Notes under the pieces: model-generated | Databases searched by the model: none | What the model saw: only the letters and a program-made list of their open reading frames with translations | Told to the model about the DNA's origin: nothing | Made by a program: the position numbers and the translations under genes | Assembly: GCF_001484765.1 (NCBI RefSeq) | Contig: NZ_KQ947378.1 | Coordinates: forward strand, 241,789 to 305,788 | Origin: Entomohabitans teleogrylli | Lineage (GTDB): Bacteria > Pseudomonadota > Gammaproteobacteria > Enterobacterales > Enterobacteriaceae | Length of the DNA stretch: 64,000 bases | Direction: 5' to 3' | Shown: positions 34,457 through 44,815 of the stretch, in pieces | Position numbering within the stretch: the first letter of the stretch is position 1 | How the letters are laid out: every line of letters starts with the position of its first letter

Positions 34457-35809
34457 CTACCAGCTGATCCGCACGCTGAAGCCACCCTCCGGGCGGTTAC
34501 TGAAGGTGACGCGCATTTGGTGCAGGGCGGCGATCCGCTGCACGATAGACAGACCGAGCCCACTGCCGGTTTTTTTCTGCCCGGGAGGGCGGTAGAAACG
34601 TTCGCCAAGGCGCTCCAGCGCTTCGCCACTGACTCCTGGCCCGTTATCGCTGACGGTAAAGCCGTTCACTTCGACCACCACATCCACCAGACTGCCCGCC
34701 GGCGTGTAGCGCAGGGCGTTATCCAGCAGGTTGCGCGCCAGCAGACTGAACAACAGCGGCTGGATCAGGCGCGGCGCCGGGGAAGCGATAAGCCGGTAGC
34801 GAATGTCGATATCGGCCTGGGTGGCCTGCGGATAGATGTCCATGATCGCCTGCTGGATCAACGCATCCAGCGCACAGGTTTCCACGCCGTCAAGGGATTC
34901 CAGTGAATCAAGGCGCGACAGGGTCAGGAGCTGATCGACCAGCCGCGAAGCGCGATCCACGCCCTGATGCAGATTATCCAGCGCCTGGCGGCGGCCCTGC
35001 GCATCGTCATGGGCCAGTTGCGCCACTTCCGCCTGAACCTTCAGCGCCGTTAGCGGGCTGCGCAGTTCGTGGGCGGCATCCGAAGTAAATTGCCTTTCCC
35101 TGGCCATCCAGGCGCGGGTCCGGGCGAAGAGTTGGTTCAGGGCTTCCACCAGCGGGCGTACTTCGCCGGGAACATCGGCTGTTTTCAGCGCCGTGGTGTT
35201 GTCTGCCTGGCGCTGCCGCAACTCGCGGGCCAGGCTGGCGATGGGGCTCATTTCGCGGATCAACAGCCAGATCATCAGGACGACCATCAGTACCAGCGCC
35301 GTCAGCCACGGCGCCATCTGGCCGGTAACGATATCCAGCGCCATTTCGTGGCGATAGTCCTGCTCCTGGCCTACCGCAATACGGTATTTCCCGTCCGCCG
35401 ACGTCAGCCAGAAAAAGCGCCACTCATCGTCGTCACCGTTAAGATAGCCATTAGTAAACCCATCGCCCTGGTAGCGCCATGGAATGGCCGGGCCGTTGTC
35501 GCCGTCGTGCAGCAACATCGCGCCATCGGCGGAAAAAATGGCGAAGGCCAGAGTGTCATCATCCTGCGCGCCGCGATTATTGCGGATCATTTGTTTGCTT
35601 TTTTCCAGCGGGCGCAGGGCGCTGTTCTCCAGCGGCATCACGCTCAGCCGTTTGGCGAACAGCATTTGCTGGGTATCGAACAGTTTATCGAGTTTCTGGC
35701 GAGTCTCCTGCCAGGCCGCCAGACTGGCGCCGATCCACGCCAGCGTCGCCAGCAGGATCATACCCAGCGCCAGCCGGGTTTTCAGGTTCATTAACCGGGG
35801 CAGCTTCAT
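34457..35809 (-). CDS. qseC: Sensor histidine kinase QseC
   Basis: 450-residue membrane histidine kinase. TM1 about 12-32, a periplasmic sensor region (about 33-165), TM2 about 168-185, HAMP linker, dimerisation/phosphoacceptor domain with H247 in [15 protein letters not shown], and HATPase motifs ([34 protein letters not shown]). In E. coli it responds to catecholamines/AI-3 and phosphorylates QseB; the exact signal is debated. Start overlaps the qseB stop by 4 bp. Confidence 0.96.
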   Translation of the reverse strand: MKLPRLMNLKTRLALGMILLATLAWIGASLAAWQETRQKLDKLFDTQQMLFAKRLSVMPLENSALRPLEKSKQMIRNNRGAQDDDTLAFAIFSADGAMLLHDGDNGPAIPWRYQGDGFTNGYLNGDDDEWRFFWLTSADGKYRIAVGQEQDYRHEMALDIVTGQMAPWLTALVLMVVLMIWLLIREMSPIASLARELRQRQADNTTALKTADVPGEVRPLVEALNQLFARTRAWMARERQFTSDAAHELRSPLTALKVQAEVAQLAHDDAQGRRQALDNLHQGVDRASRLVDQLLTLSRLDSLESLDGVETCALDALIQQAIMDIYPQATQADIDIRYRLIASPAPRLIQPLLFSLLARNLLDNALRYTPAGSLVDVVVEVNGFTVSDNGPGVSGEALERLGERFYRPPGQKKTGSGLGLSIVQRIAALHQMRVTFSNRPEGGFSVRISW

Positions 35810-36465
35810 GGGGTTTCCAGCGTGTAACCGATACCGTGGACGGTGCGGATAAATGTCGAACCCAGTTTCCGGCGCAGGTGGTGGACATGCACCTCGACGG
35901 CGTTGCTGGAGACTTCATCGTCCCAGTTGTAGAGCTTTTCTTCGATCAGCTTGCGCGGCAGTACCCGACCGGCGTTGCGCATCAACAATTCCAGCAGCGC
36001 AAACTCTTTCGGTTTCAGGGTTAGCGGCTCACCGTTGACGGTGGCGGTAAGCCCGGCGGGATCGAGCGCCACCGCGCCGTGGGTCAGCAGTGCCCGGGTC
36101 TGGCCATGGGATCGGCGAATCAGCGCCTCCAGGCGCGCTGCGACTTCGACCAGTTCGAAGGGTTTGCACAGATAGTCATCGGCGCCCTGGCGTAGCCCTT
36201 CGACCCGCTGTTCCAGCGCGTCCCGGGCGGTGAGGATTAGTACCGGGGTTTTCAGGCCCTGATTACGCCAGTCGCGCAGTATATCAAGGCCGTCGAGGCC
36301 CGGCAGTGTTAAATCAAGGATTACGGCATCGTAAGGGGCGCTGGCGAGGGCGTTTTTTCCCTGCGGCCCGTCACTGAACCAGTCGGTGCTGAAACCCATT
36401 TTGTTCAGACCCGCCTGAATACCATCGCCAATCAGCGGATCATCCTCAATCAGCAGTATTCGCAT
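35806..36465 (-). CDS. qseB: Response regulator QseB
   Basis: 219-residue OmpR/PhoB-type regulator from ATG 36465 ([15 protein letters not shown]). Receiver domain with acidic pocket, phospho-acceptor D51 ([12 protein letters not shown]), the conserved Thr of LILTARD and Lys of [10 protein letters not shown]-terminal winged helix ([13 protein letters not shown] ... [13 protein letters not shown]). First gene of qseBC. A CTTAAG-type direct repeat in the gap shared with ygiW is a likely target of QseB itself or of PmrA. Confidence 0.97.
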   Translation of the reverse strand: MRILLIEDDPLIGDGIQAGLNKMGFSTDWFSDGPQGKNALASAPYDAVILDLTLPGLDGLDILRDWRNQGLKTPVLILTARDALEQRVEGLRQGADDYLCKPFELVEVAARLEALIRRSHGQTRALLTHGAVALDPAGLTATVNGEPLTLKPKEFALLELLMRNAGRVLPRKLIEEKLYNWDDEVSSNAVEVHVHHLRRKLGSTFIRTVHGIGYTLETP

Positions 36466-36549
36466 TCCACGCTCCTGTTTTACGCCCATCCTGGTGCTGT
36501 AATACCCCGTCATTGCCGGGATGTACAGTGGAAATCTTTTTTTCCGCAT

Positions 36550-36566
36550 CTTAAGAACCTGTTAAG
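36550..36566 (+). promoter_or_regulatory. QseB/PmrA-type direct-repeat box
   Basis: CTTAAG-N5-GTTAAG, two half-sites in the same orientation with 11-bp (one helical turn) phase, lies between divergent qseB and ygiW. This is the pattern of OmpR-family boxes bound by PmrA and by the QseB/PreA regulators. It is 52 bp upstream of ygiW and 85 bp from qseB, so it may serve either or both. Confidence 0.55.
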
Positions 36567-36617
36567 AACTGTGGGTTTTAATAACGTGGTAAACGGGATT
36601 TGAAGGAGGAAAAACCC

Positions 36618-37007
36618 ATGAAAAAAATGGCTACATTATTAGCAGTTCTTTCACTGTGCGCTGCACCGGTAATGGCTCAGCAGGGAGGCGGGTTCAACGG
36701 GCCACAGGCGACCCGGCAGAGCGGCGGGTTCAGCGGCCCTGGCGTTAGCGTGACCACGGTGGAAAAAGCCAAAACTCTGCGCGATGACAGTTGGGTTATC
36801 CTGCGCGGTAACATTGAGCAGCGCCTGTCCGACGATCTCTACCTGTTCCGCGACGCCAGCGGCACCATTCATGTGGATATCGATAACAAGCACTGGAACG
36901 GCCAGAATGTCACGCCCCAGGATAAAGTGGAAATTCAGGGGGAAGTGGACAAAGACTGGAATTCGGTCGAAATCGATGTGAAACAGATTACGAAAATCAG
37001 TCAGTAA
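36618..37007 (+). CDS. ygiW: Periplasmic BOF (OB-fold) protein YgiW
   Basis: 129 residues from ATG 36618, with AAGGAGGA upstream. Signal peptide to about residue 20 (APVMA), a Gly/Gln-rich linker, then the bacterial OB-fold domain (about 45-129, VILRGNIEQRLSDDLYLFRD, IHVDIDNKHWNGQNV, DKVEIQGEVDKD). E. coli YgiW is a stress-induced periplasmic protein without known enzymatic activity. Divergent from qseB across a likely response-regulator box. Confidence 0.93.
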   Translation: MKKMATLLAVLSLCAAPVMAQQGGGFNGPQATRQSGGFSGPGVSVTTVEKAKTLRDDSWVILRGNIEQRLSDDLYLFRDASGTIHVDIDNKHWNGQNVTPQDKVEIQGEVDKDWNSVEIDVKQITKISQ

Positions 37008-37184
37008 ACCCGCAGCGGGCCGCTAACCCGGTCCGCTGTCCCTGCGCCTGGCGTTCCCTGCTATCCTCATTGTGCAAAGATATCACTCCCCCTGTGACTA
37101 AGCAGGGCAGATGCGGTACTATCGGCGGCAATATTGCCGTTGATACCCTTCGTTTTGAGCTGCCTGTTTGTCGGCCGCGCGCAG

Positions 37185-37206
37185 AAATCCCGTCCGGGAT
37201 TTTTTT
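37185..37206 (+). terminator. Terminator upstream of parC
   Basis: AAATCCC, loop GTCC, GGGATTT then TTTT: a 7-bp stem with a T-run, 178 bp after ygiW and 79 bp before parC. It may end ygiW transcripts or attenuate parC. Confidence 0.65.
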
Positions 37207-37285
37207 CCGCTTGCCGCTGCGGCGCAGCTTAAATAATGACAGGTATATCGCAGCTACGGCCGGAGAGACTGAGGATTAACGATTA

Positions 37286-39556
37286 ATGAGCGATCTGACT
37301 CATGATGGTGCAGAGCGTCTTGCGCTGCATGAATTTACGGAAAATGCCTACCTGAACTACTCCATGTACGTCATCATGGACCGCGCGTTGCCGTTTATTG
37401 GCGACGGTCTGAAGCCGGTTCAGCGACGTATTGTCTACGCCATGTCGGAACTGGGGTTGAACGCCAGCGCCAAGTTTAAAAAATCCGCCCGTACCGTGGG
37501 GGACGTGTTGGGTAAATACCATCCTCACGGCGATAGCGCCTGCTATGAGGCGATGGTGTTGATGGCCCAGCCGTTCTCCTACCGTTACCCGCTGGTGGAT
37601 GGTCAGGGGAACTGGGGGGCGCCGGACGATCCTAAGTCTTTCGCGGCGATGCGTTATACCGAATCCCGTCTTTCTAAATATGCCGATGTGTTGCTGCGCG
37701 AGCTTGGCCAGGGGACGGTGGACTATATACCCAACTTTGACGGCACTCTCAACGAACCGAAGATGCTGCCGGCGCGCCTGCCGAACATCTTGCTCAATGG
37801 CACCACCGGGATTGCCGTCGGGATGGCGACGGATATCCCGCCCCATAACCTGCGGGAAGTGGCTCAGGCGGCGATTACCCTGATTGAAAATCCTAAAACC
37901 TCTCTCGATGAGCTGCTGGATATTATCCCCGGGCCGGATTACCCCACTGAAGCGGAAATTATCACCTCCGCCCATGAGATTCGTAAAATTTACCAGAGCG
38001 GCCGCGGTTCGGTGAGAATGCGCGCAGTGTGGAAAAAAGAAGACGGCGCGATGGTGATTACCGCGCTGCCGCACCAGGTCTCCGGCGCCCGGGTGCTGGA
38101 GCAGATAGCCAGCCAGATGCGCGCTAAAAAGCTGCCGATGGTCGACGATCTGCGCGATGAGTCCGATCATGAAAACCCAACCCGGCTGGTGATCGTGCCG
38201 CGCTCCAACCGGGTGGATATGGAGCAGGTGATGAATCACCTGTTCGCCACTACCGATCTGGAAAAGAGCTACCGCATCAATCTCAACATGATTGGTCTGG
38301 ATGGCCGTCCGGCGGTGAAAAACCTGCATGAAATCCTCACCGAATGGTTGGCTTTCCGCCGCGACACGGTGCGCCGCCGCCTTAACTACCGTCTCGAGAA
38401 GGTGCTGAAACGCCTGCATATCCTCGACGGTTTGCTGGCGGCGTTCCTGAATATCGACGAAGTGATTCACATCATCCGCAGCGAAGATGAGCCGAAACCG
38501 GTGCTGATGGAGCGCTTTAGCCTGTCAGAAACGCAGGCGGAAGCGATTCTGGAGCTGAAACTACGCCACCTCGCCAAACTTGAAGAGATGAAGATCCGCG
38601 GCGAGCAGAGCGATCTGGAGAAAGAGCGCGACCAGTTGCAGGGCATTCTCGCCTCTGAGCGCAAAATGAATAATCTGCTCAAAAAAGAGCTGCAGGCCGA
38701 TGCCGAAGCTTATGGCGACGATCGTCGTTCGCCGCTGCATGAACGCAGTGAAGCGAAAGCGATGAACGAGCATGACATGCTGCCTTCCGAACCGGTGACT
38801 ATCGTGCTGTCGCAGATGGGATGGGTGCGCAGCGCCAAAGGACATGATATCGACGCCAGCGGGCTGAGCTATAAAGCCGGGGACAGTTATCTGGCCGCCA
38901 CGAAAGGGAAAAGTAACCAGCCGGTGGTGTTCATTGACTCCACCGGGCGCAGCTACGCGCTGGATCCGATCACTCTGCCCTCAGCCCGTGGCCAGGGGGA
39001 GCCGATTACCGGCAAATTGACCCTGCCGCCGGGGGCGGTGGTAGAGCATCTGCTGATGGCGGCCGACGAGCAGAAACTGCTGATGGCCTCCGACGCCGGT
39101 TATGGTTTTGTCTGCACCTTTAACGATCTGGTGGCGCGTAACCGGGCCGGTAAGACATTGATTACTCTGCCGGATAACGCTCATGTCATGGCGCCGCTGG
39201 AGATCGACAATGAGGACGATATGCTGCTGGCGATCACTGCCGCAGGCCGGATGCTGATGTTCCCGGTCAGCGACTTGCCGCAGTTGTCGAAAGGTAAGGG
39301 CAACAAGATTATCTCGATTCCGTCTGCGGAAGCGGCGAAAGGGGACGATAAACTGGCGTACCTCAATATCCTGCCGCCGGGAAGCTCGGTAACGGTACAT
39401 GTTGGTAAACGCAAGCTGAAACTGCGGCCTGAAGAGCTTCAGAAAGTGCGCGGCGAGCGCGGCCGGCGCGGTACACTGATGCGCGGTCTGCAGCGTATTG
39501 ACCGTATTGAGATTGATTCGCCGCCGCGGCCTGGGGTCGGCGACTCAGAGGAGTAA
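37286..39556 (+). CDS. parC: DNA topoisomerase IV subunit A
   Basis: 756-residue cleavage/rejoining subunit of topoisomerase IV. Winged-helix domain with catalytic Tyr124 ([12 protein letters not shown]; Tyr120 in E. coli numbering, as the N-terminus here is four residues longer). The quinolone region [10 protein letters not shown] carries Ser84 and Glu88, the unmutated residues equivalent to E. coli Ser80 and Glu84. A long coiled coil (about 430-490) and a C-terminal beta-pinwheel (about 500-740, [14 protein letters not shown]) follow. GAGGATTAACG precedes the ATG. Confidence 0.98.
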   Translation: MSDLTHDGAERLALHEFTENAYLNYSMYVIMDRALPFIGDGLKPVQRRIVYAMSELGLNASAKFKKSARTVGDVLGKYHPHGDSACYEAMVLMAQPFSYRYPLVDGQGNWGAPDDPKSFAAMRYTESRLSKYADVLLRELGQGTVDYIPNFDGTLNEPKMLPARLPNILLNGTTGIAVGMATDIPPHNLREVAQAAITLIENPKTSLDELLDIIPGPDYPTEAEIITSAHEIRKIYQSGRGSVRMRAVWKKEDGAMVITALPHQVSGARVLEQIASQMRAKKLPMVDDLRDESDHENPTRLVIVPRSNRVDMEQVMNHLFATTDLEKSYRINLNMIGLDGRPAVKNLHEILTEWLAFRRDTVRRRLNYRLEKVLKRLHILDGLLAAFLNIDEVIHIIRSEDEPKPVLMERFSLSETQAEAILELKLRHLAKLEEMKIRGEQSDLEKERDQLQGILASERKMNNLLKKELQADAEAYGDDRRSPLHERSEAKAMNEHDMLPSEPVTIVLSQMGWVRSAKGHDIDASGLSYKAGDSYLAATKGKSNQPVVFIDSTGRSYALDPITLPSARGQGEPITGKLTLPPGAVVEHLLMAADEQKLLMASDAGYGFVCTFNDLVARNRAGKTLITLPDNAHVMAPLEIDNEDDMLLAITAAGRMLMFPVSDLPQLSKGKGNKIISIPSAEAAKGDDKLAYLNILPPGSSVTVHVGKRKLKLRPEELQKVRGERGRRGTLMRGLQRIDRIEIDSPPRPGVGDSEE

Positions 39557-39560
39557 CACA

Positions 39561-39588
39561 GCGGCGGTCAATTTGGCCGCCGCATTTT
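39561..39588 (+). terminator. Terminator after parC
   Basis: GCGGCGG, a 9-nt loop, CCGCCGC, then ATTTTC: a 7-bp GC stem starting 4 bp after the parC stop. Confidence 0.7.
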
Positions 39589-39831
39589 CTCCGCTATTTT
39601 TCCCTGTGGGCATTGTTTGTCAGCGCGATGCGCATAACAATAGCCTTTTCGTGGCCCTGAGACTCCACCATTAATCAGGAAGCGGGCCGGGAATAACGGT
39701 GTGTTTGCGGTACCGCCGGTATTCACACAGCATCGGCCAGGGTCGCTGGCGGTGTGCGATCGCAACCCGCGACGAGGCAGTGTGAGTGATGATGTGTATA
39801 CTGGTCGGTGGATGCGGCTTCAGAGGTTGTT

Positions 39832-40587
39832 ATGCTAGCGATTGTTCGTTTTATTATTGTGGTTATTTACTGCATTCTGGTATGCATATTCGGTTCGATT
39901 TATTGTCTGTTCAGCCCGCGCAACCCGCGCCATGTGGCGACCTTCGGCCATCTTTTCGGGCGGCTGGCGCCGGTATTCGGACTGCGCGTTGAAACGCGTA
40001 AACCCGCCGGGGCAGAGCAGTACGGTAATGCTATCTATATCGCCAATCACCAGAATAATTATGACATGGTGACCGCGTCTAATATTGTGCAACCCACCAC
40101 GGTAACCGTCGGGAAGAAAAGCCTGGTATGGATCCCCTTTTTCGGCCAGCTCTACTGGTTGACCGGTAATCTGCTTATCGACCGCAATAACCGCACCAGC
40201 GCCCACAGCACAATCGCTGAAGTCGTGAAACAGTTTAAGCGCCGGAAAATTTCCATCTGGATGTTTCCGGAAGGGACCCGCAGCCGGGGAAGAGGGTTGC
40301 TGCCGTTTAAAACCGGGGCGTTTCACGCAGCGATTGCCGCCGGCGTGCCGATCATTCCGATCTGTGTGTCGAATACCAACAATAAGATCAAGCTGAACCG
40401 CTGGAATAACGGGTTGGTGATTGTTGAAATGCTGCCGCCGGTGGATATTTCAGGCTATAACAAAGAGCAGGTTCGCGACCTGGCGGCCCACTGCCGCCAG
40501 TTGATGGAAGCGAAGCTGGCGGCGCTGAATGAAGAAGTCGCGCAGCGCGAAGCAAGTGGTTCGGTAACCCGCAAAGAGGCGAACTGA
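39832..40587 (+). CDS. plsC: 1-acylglycerol-3-phosphate O-acyltransferase
   Basis: Second acylation step of phospholipid synthesis, making phosphatidic acid at the inner membrane. 251 residues from ATG 39832 (MLAIVRFIIVVIYCILV). An N-terminal membrane anchor is followed by the acyltransferase motifs NHQNNYD (the HX4D catalytic block, about 72-78), FPEGTRSRG and VPIIPICVS. The open frame upstream of 39832 is not conserved. Same order parC-plsC-ftsP as in E. coli. Confidence 0.97.
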   Translation: MLAIVRFIIVVIYCILVCIFGSIYCLFSPRNPRHVATFGHLFGRLAPVFGLRVETRKPAGAEQYGNAIYIANHQNNYDMVTASNIVQPTTVTVGKKSLVWIPFFGQLYWLTGNLLIDRNNRTSAHSTIAEVVKQFKRRKISIWMFPEGTRSRGRGLLPFKTGAFHAAIAAGVPIIPICVSNTNNKIKLNRWNNGLVIVEMLPPVDISGYNKEQVRDLAAHCRQLMEAKLAALNEEVAQREASGSVTRKEAN

Positions 40588-40722
40588 GCGCAAAGATGAC
40601 CCGCAGCGCGGGTCAGGTGGAAACGCAGGCGTCGGTATATCGCCGGCCATGCAACTAACGGGTATTTCTTTAATGGCAGGCGGCGCCTGCCTTAATGTTA
40701 GCCAGTTTTACATGGAGCAATT

Positions 40723-42135
40723 ATGTCACTCAGTCGGCGTCAGTTTATTCAGGCTACCAGCGTTGCGCTGTGCGCGGGTTCGGTGCCGCTGAGGGCCGTT
40801 GCCGCCGGGCAGCAGCAGCCGCTGCCGGTTCCTCCGTTACTGGAATCCCGGCGCGGTCAGCCGCTGTTTTTAACCATGCAGCGCGCCCACTGGTCATTTA
40901 CTGGCGGCGCTAAATCGCCGGTCTGGGGTTTTAACGGTAGCTACATGGGGCCAACCATTCGCGTGTGGAGCGGGGATGACGTCAAGATGATTTACAGCAA
41001 TCGTCTCCAGGAAAACGTGGCGATGACGGTTTGCGGGTTGCAGGTTCCCGGTCCGCTAATTGGCGGCGCCGCGCGTATGATGTCGCCCAATGCCGACTGG
41101 GCGCCGGTATTGCCAATCCGCCAGCAGGCCGCCACGCTGTGGTATCGGGCCAATACGCCAAACCGCGCAGCGGAGCAGGTGTATAAAGGGCTATGCGGGA
41201 TGTGGCTGGTGGAGGATGAGGTCAGCAAATCTCTGCCGATTCCCGCCCATTATGGGGTAGATGATTTCCCGGTCATTATTCAGGATAAGCGCCTGGATAA
41301 CTTTGGCGCGCCGGAATACAGCGAGCCAGGGGGCGGCGGATTTATCGGCGATACTCTGTTGGTCAACGGCGTACAAAGCCCGTATGTGGAGGTTTCCCGC
41401 GGCTGGGTGCGTCTGCGTTTGCTCAACGCTTCTAACGCGCGCCGCTATCAGTTACAGATGAGCGATGGCCGGCCGTTGCACGTCATTTCCAGCGATCAGG
41501 GTTTTCTGCCAGCGCCGGTGTCGGTAAAACAGTTGTCGCTGGCGCCCGGCGAGCGGCGCGAAATCCTTGTGGATATGACCAACGGCCAGGAGGTTTCAAT
41601 TACCTGCGGCGAGGCCGCCAGCCTGATGGATCGCATTCGTGGCTTCTTCGAGCCTTCGACCATACTGATCTCCACGCTGGTGCTGACCCTGCGCCCCACC
41701 GGGCTGCTGCCGCTGGTGACCGACAGTCTGCCGCGGCGTCTGCTTCCCGATGAGATTGTTAACGGCGCGCCGGTGCGCAATCGCGATATTACTCTTAACG
41801 ACGAGCCGGGGATTAACGGCCAGCTCTGGGATATGACGCGGGTGGATATTGAAGCCCGCCAGGGAACCTGGGAGCGCTGGACGGTGCGCGCCGATATGCC
41901 GCAGGCGTTCCATATCGAAGGCGTCAGCTTTCTGGTGCGCAATGTCAACGGCGCGGCGCCGTTCCCGGAAGATCGCGGCTGGAAAGATACCGTGTGGGTC
42001 GATGGCCAGGTAGAGCTGTTGGTTTACTTTGGGCAGCCCTCCTGGTCGCACTTCCCGTTCCTCTATTCCAGCCAGACGCTGGAGATGGCCGATCGCGGAT
42101 CTATCGGCCAGTTACTGGTACAGCCCGCCTCCTGA
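40723..42135 (+). CDS. ftsP: Cell-division protein FtsP (SufI)
   Basis: 470-residue periplasmic protein with a Tat signal (SRRQFIQ, residues 4-10, then a hydrophobic stretch to AVAA). Multicopper-oxidase fold with three cupredoxin domains, but the copper-binding His clusters are not seen; E. coli FtsP also lacks copper and stabilises the divisome under stress. Conserved blocks include GPTIRVWSGDDV, VQSPYVEVSRGWVRLRLLNAS and FHIEGVSFLVRNVNG. It is the last gene of the parC block before the synteny break to hemW. Confidence 0.97.
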   Translation: MSLSRRQFIQATSVALCAGSVPLRAVAAGQQQPLPVPPLLESRRGQPLFLTMQRAHWSFTGGAKSPVWGFNGSYMGPTIRVWSGDDVKMIYSNRLQENVAMTVCGLQVPGPLIGGAARMMSPNADWAPVLPIRQQAATLWYRANTPNRAAEQVYKGLCGMWLVEDEVSKSLPIPAHYGVDDFPVIIQDKRLDNFGAPEYSEPGGGGFIGDTLLVNGVQSPYVEVSRGWVRLRLLNASNARRYQLQMSDGRPLHVISSDQGFLPAPVSVKQLSLAPGERREILVDMTNGQEVSITCGEAASLMDRIRGFFEPSTILISTLVLTLRPTGLLPLVTDSLPRRLLPDEIVNGAPVRNRDITLNDEPGINGQLWDMTRVDIEARQGTWERWTVRADMPQAFHIEGVSFLVRNVNGAAPFPEDRGWKDTVWVDGQVELLVYFGQPSWSHFPFLYSSQTLEMADRGSIGQLLVQPAS

Positions 42136-42169
42136 TTTGAGCCTCTCCGCCGGGAGAGGCGCTGACGGT

Positions 42170-43306
42170 TTATTCCGCCAGGAACAGTTCCAGCAATGAG
42201 TTGAGAAATAGCTTGCCGTGCTCGGTTACCTGCCAGTACTGGTCGGTTTCCGTCAAATACCCCTGCGCCAGCGCGGCGTCGATCTGCCGGCGAATCACGG
42301 TTTCATCCAGCGCGGTGAAACGGCTGAATTCAACGCGCGGGGCCGGTTCCAGCAGGCGGAAACGGTTCATAAAGTACTCGAATGGCCGTTCCTGCGTCTC
42401 GACATGATGTTGCCTGTCCAGGTAGTTACCCTGCATATAGCCGCGTGGATGACGGGTTTTTACCGTGCGCACGATCTGCCCGTCCGGCGCGGTAATTTTG
42501 CCGTGGGCGCCGCAGCCAATACCGAGATAATCGCCAAAGCGCCAGTAGTTGAGGTTGTGCTGGCACTGGTAATCAGGCCGGGCGTAGGCGGAGGTTTCGT
42601 ACTGCTGATAACCGGCGGCGCTCAGCAGAGCGTGGCCCTGTTCGAAAATCTCCCACAGCGCATCGTCATCCGGCAGGACCGGCGGACGCGATCCAAACAG
42701 TGTGCCTGGTTCAATGGTTAACTGATACCAGGAGAGATGCGGCGGATTAAGGGCGATAGCCTGGCGCAGATCGTCCAGCGCCTCATCCAGCGACTGATCC
42801 GGCAACCCGTGCATCAGGTCCAGGTTAAAGCTGCGCAACCCCAGCCCGGCAGCCATCTGCGCCGCCCGGCGCGCCTCTTGCGGGCCGTGGATACGGCCCA
42901 GGCGCTGGAGCTTTTGCGGACTGAAACTCTGTACGCCTATCGAAATACGGTTAATGCCTGCCTGCTGATAGCGGGCAAAGCGGTCCGCTTCGACGGTGCC
43001 GGGATTGGCTTCCATCGTAATTTCCGCATCCCGGGCCAACGGCAGCCGGGCGCGCACGCCGTCGAGCAGCGTCTGCATCGCCTCCCCGGAAAGCAGGCTG
43101 GGTGTACCGCCGCCAATAAAAATTGTACTGACGGTGCGCCCCTGCACCTGCTCGCTGTCCCGGTTCAGATCGGCCAGCAAATGCTGAACATAATCGTCGT
43201 GGGGCACTTCCCCTTTCAGCGCGTGGGAATTGAAATCGCAGTACGGGCATTTCTGCACGCACCACGGAATATGGATATACAGGCTCAGGGGCGGCATATC
43301 AGCCAT
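42170..43306 (-). CDS. hemW: Heme chaperone HemW (radical SAM)
   Basis: 378-residue radical SAM protein; the CX3CX2C cluster motif is CVQKCPYC at about 16-23. [33 protein letters not shown] and [10 protein letters not shown] follow in order, with the HemW C-terminal domain after about residue 290. Homologous to oxygen-independent coproporphyrinogen oxidases but belonging to the HemW group, which delivers heme. It overlaps the end of rdgB by 8 bp and heads the minus-strand hemW-to-yggS block. Confidence 0.95.
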   Translation of the reverse strand: MADMPPLSLYIHIPWCVQKCPYCDFNSHALKGEVPHDDYVQHLLADLNRDSEQVQGRTVSTIFIGGGTPSLLSGEAMQTLLDGVRARLPLARDAEITMEANPGTVEADRFARYQQAGINRISIGVQSFSPQKLQRLGRIHGPQEARRAAQMAAGLGLRSFNLDLMHGLPDQSLDEALDDLRQAIALNPPHLSWYQLTIEPGTLFGSRPPVLPDDDALWEIFEQGHALLSAAGYQQYETSAYARPDYQCQHNLNYWRFGDYLGIGCGAHGKITAPDGQIVRTVKTRHPRGYMQGNYLDRQHHVETQERPFEYFMNRFRLLEPAPRVEFSRFTALDETVIRRQIDAALAQGYLTETDQYWQVTEHGKLFLNSLLELFLAE

Positions 43307-43892
43307 TGCGCAGGGCTTCCAGCAGTAATTTCAGAGCCTGACCGCGATGAGAGATGGCGCGTTTTTCATCCCGGGTCAGTTGGGCAGCGGTTTTTCTGGC
43401 CCCTGGTACCATAAAGATGGGATCGTAACCAAAGCCGCCGTCTCCGGCCGGCTGGTGGGCGAGGGCGCCGGCCCAACTGCCGTGACAGACCAGCGGGGTC
43501 GGATCGTCAGCGTGGCGCAGGTAAACCAGCACACAGTGGAATTGCGCCTGACGCTGGCCATCAGGAATCGCTTTCATGACGTCGAGCAGTTTTTCGAGAT
43601 TCTTGCGGTCGCTGGCGTCTTCGCCTGCGTAGCGGGCGGAGTAGATCCCCGGAGCGCCGCCGAGCGCGTCCACCGCCAGACCGGAATCGTCGGCAATGGC
43701 CGGCAGACCAGTGATTTTCGCGGCATGGCGCGCCTTGAGGATCGCGTTTTCAATAAAGGTTAAACCGGTCTCTTCGGCGGAGTCGACGCCCATTTCAGTC
43801 TGCGCGACGACATCAAAGCCGAAGTCGTGCAGCAGATCGGCCAGTTCGCGAACCTTCCCCGCGTTACCTGTGGCAAGAACGACTTTTTGCAT
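43299..43892 (-). CDS. rdgB: dITP/XTP pyrophosphatase
   Basis: 197-residue house-cleaning nucleotidase that removes dITP, ITP and XTP. Ham1-family motifs: [17 protein letters not shown] at the N-terminus, [24 protein letters not shown] (about 68-90), [13 protein letters not shown] and the basic [14 protein letters not shown] near the end. Overlaps hemW by 8 bp. Preceded by a terminator that separates it from yggU. Confidence 0.97.
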   Translation of the reverse strand: MQKVVLATGNAGKVRELADLLHDFGFDVVAQTEMGVDSAEETGLTFIENAILKARHAAKITGLPAIADDSGLAVDALGGAPGIYSARYAGEDASDRKNLEKLLDVMKAIPDGQRQAQFHCVLVYLRHADDPTPLVCHGSWAGALAHQPAGDGGFGYDPIFMVPGARKTAAQLTRDEKRAISHRGQALKLLLEALRNG

Positions 43893-43910
43893 GATCTAAG
43901 TCCTTGAATG

Positions 43911-43944
43911 AATAAAATAACCCGACCCCGGAGCCGGGATCGGG
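43911..43944 (-). terminator. Terminator between yggU and rdgB
   Basis: On the minus strand CCCGA-T-CCCGG pairs with CCGGG-G-TCGGG-type arms (nine pairs, one mismatch, 4-nt loop) and is followed by TTATTTTATT. It splits the yggS-yggT-yggU and rdgB-hemW transcripts. Confidence 0.7.
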
Positions 43945-43962
43945 CGTGTATTGGGAGCGGTA

Positions 43963-44250
43963 CTACAGAAATGCCGCGATTTCTGACGGTATTTGCTGCG
44001 GGTGGATGATATGTACCTGCTTGTGGCGACCCAGTTCGCCTTTTTCGATCGTAATCTGGCTTTTCGCCACCCGGAATTGTTTCGCCAGAAACTTCATCAG
44101 GTGCGCGTTTGCCTGGCCATCCACTGGCGGGGCGGTGATGGCGACTTTTAGCTCATCGCCATGTAGCCCGATTATACTGTCCCGGCTGGCTTTGGGCTGG
44201 ATATAGAGCCGCAGCACCAGGCCGTCTTCTACGGTCGCGACGGCGCTCAC
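43963..44250 (-). CDS. yggU: DUF167 protein YggU
   Basis: 95-residue conserved protein (UPF0235/DUF167): [36 protein letters not shown] is the signature region, split here only by description. Small alpha/beta fold, function unknown. The start is GTG at 44250, overlapping the yggT stop (GTGA), which implies translational coupling. Confidence 0.94.
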   Translation of the reverse strand: MSAVATVEDGLVLRLYIQPKASRDSIIGLHGDELKVAITAPPVDGQANAHLMKFLAKQFRVAKSQITIEKGELGRHKQVHIIHPQQIPSEIAAFL

Positions 44251-44801
44251 AGCAGATACCAGAGCCCCGGAAAGAGATCCATGCCGAGATAGTTCAGTAA
44301 ATAGAGAATCAGAATCACGCCCATCGCTGAAAAATCAATGCCGCCCATCGCCGGAATAATGCGCCGGATCGGCGCCATCATCGGCTCGGTCATCTGCATC
44401 AGCACGTACTCGATCGGGCTGCGCCCCTGGCTTATCCAGCTCATAATTGAACGGATAATAATCACCCAGAATACCAGTGAACCGGCGGATTTCAGTAGCG
44501 ACAGCAGCCCTACCAGCAGGTTCATCGGATCGAGGCTCAGCGCGCCGGACTGAATCAGCAACAGGAGCGGATATTTCAGCGTGGTCAGAATAAACGCCAG
44601 CAGTAGCGATGCCGTGTCGATCGGCCCCAGCGACGGGATGACCCGGCGTAACGGTCCGATGACCGGCTGGGTGATTTTGACGATAAACTGCGAAAACGGA
44701 TTATAGAAATCACAGCGCGACCACTGCATCCAGATGCGCAACAGCAGCACCATCACGTACAGCTCAATCAGCGTTTTGACCAGGAAAGTCAATGTCAGCA
44801 T
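44247..44801 (-). CDS. yggT: YGGT-family inner-membrane protein YggT
   Basis: 184 residues with two copies of the YGGT domain, each a pair of hydrophobic helices around a short conserved loop ([22 protein letters not shown] near 35-60 and [18 protein letters not shown] near 135-155). E. coli YggT has been linked to osmotic-shock tolerance and potassium; mechanism unclear. GAGGA lies 5 nt before the ATG; co-transcribed with yggS (14 bp) and yggU (overlap). Confidence 0.94.
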   Translation of the reverse strand: MLTLTFLVKTLIELYVMVLLLRIWMQWSRCDFYNPFSQFIVKITQPVIGPLRRVIPSLGPIDTASLLLAFILTTLKYPLLLLIQSGALSLDPMNLLVGLLSLLKSAGSLVFWVIIIRSIMSWISQGRSPIEYVLMQMTEPMMAPIRRIIPAMGGIDFSAMGVILILYLLNYLGMDLFPGLWYLL

Positions 44802-44815
44802 GGGGTTCCTCAGTG

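Noticed and set aside
37283-38470. 395-codon minus-strand open frame
   Set aside because: Antisense shadow of parC.
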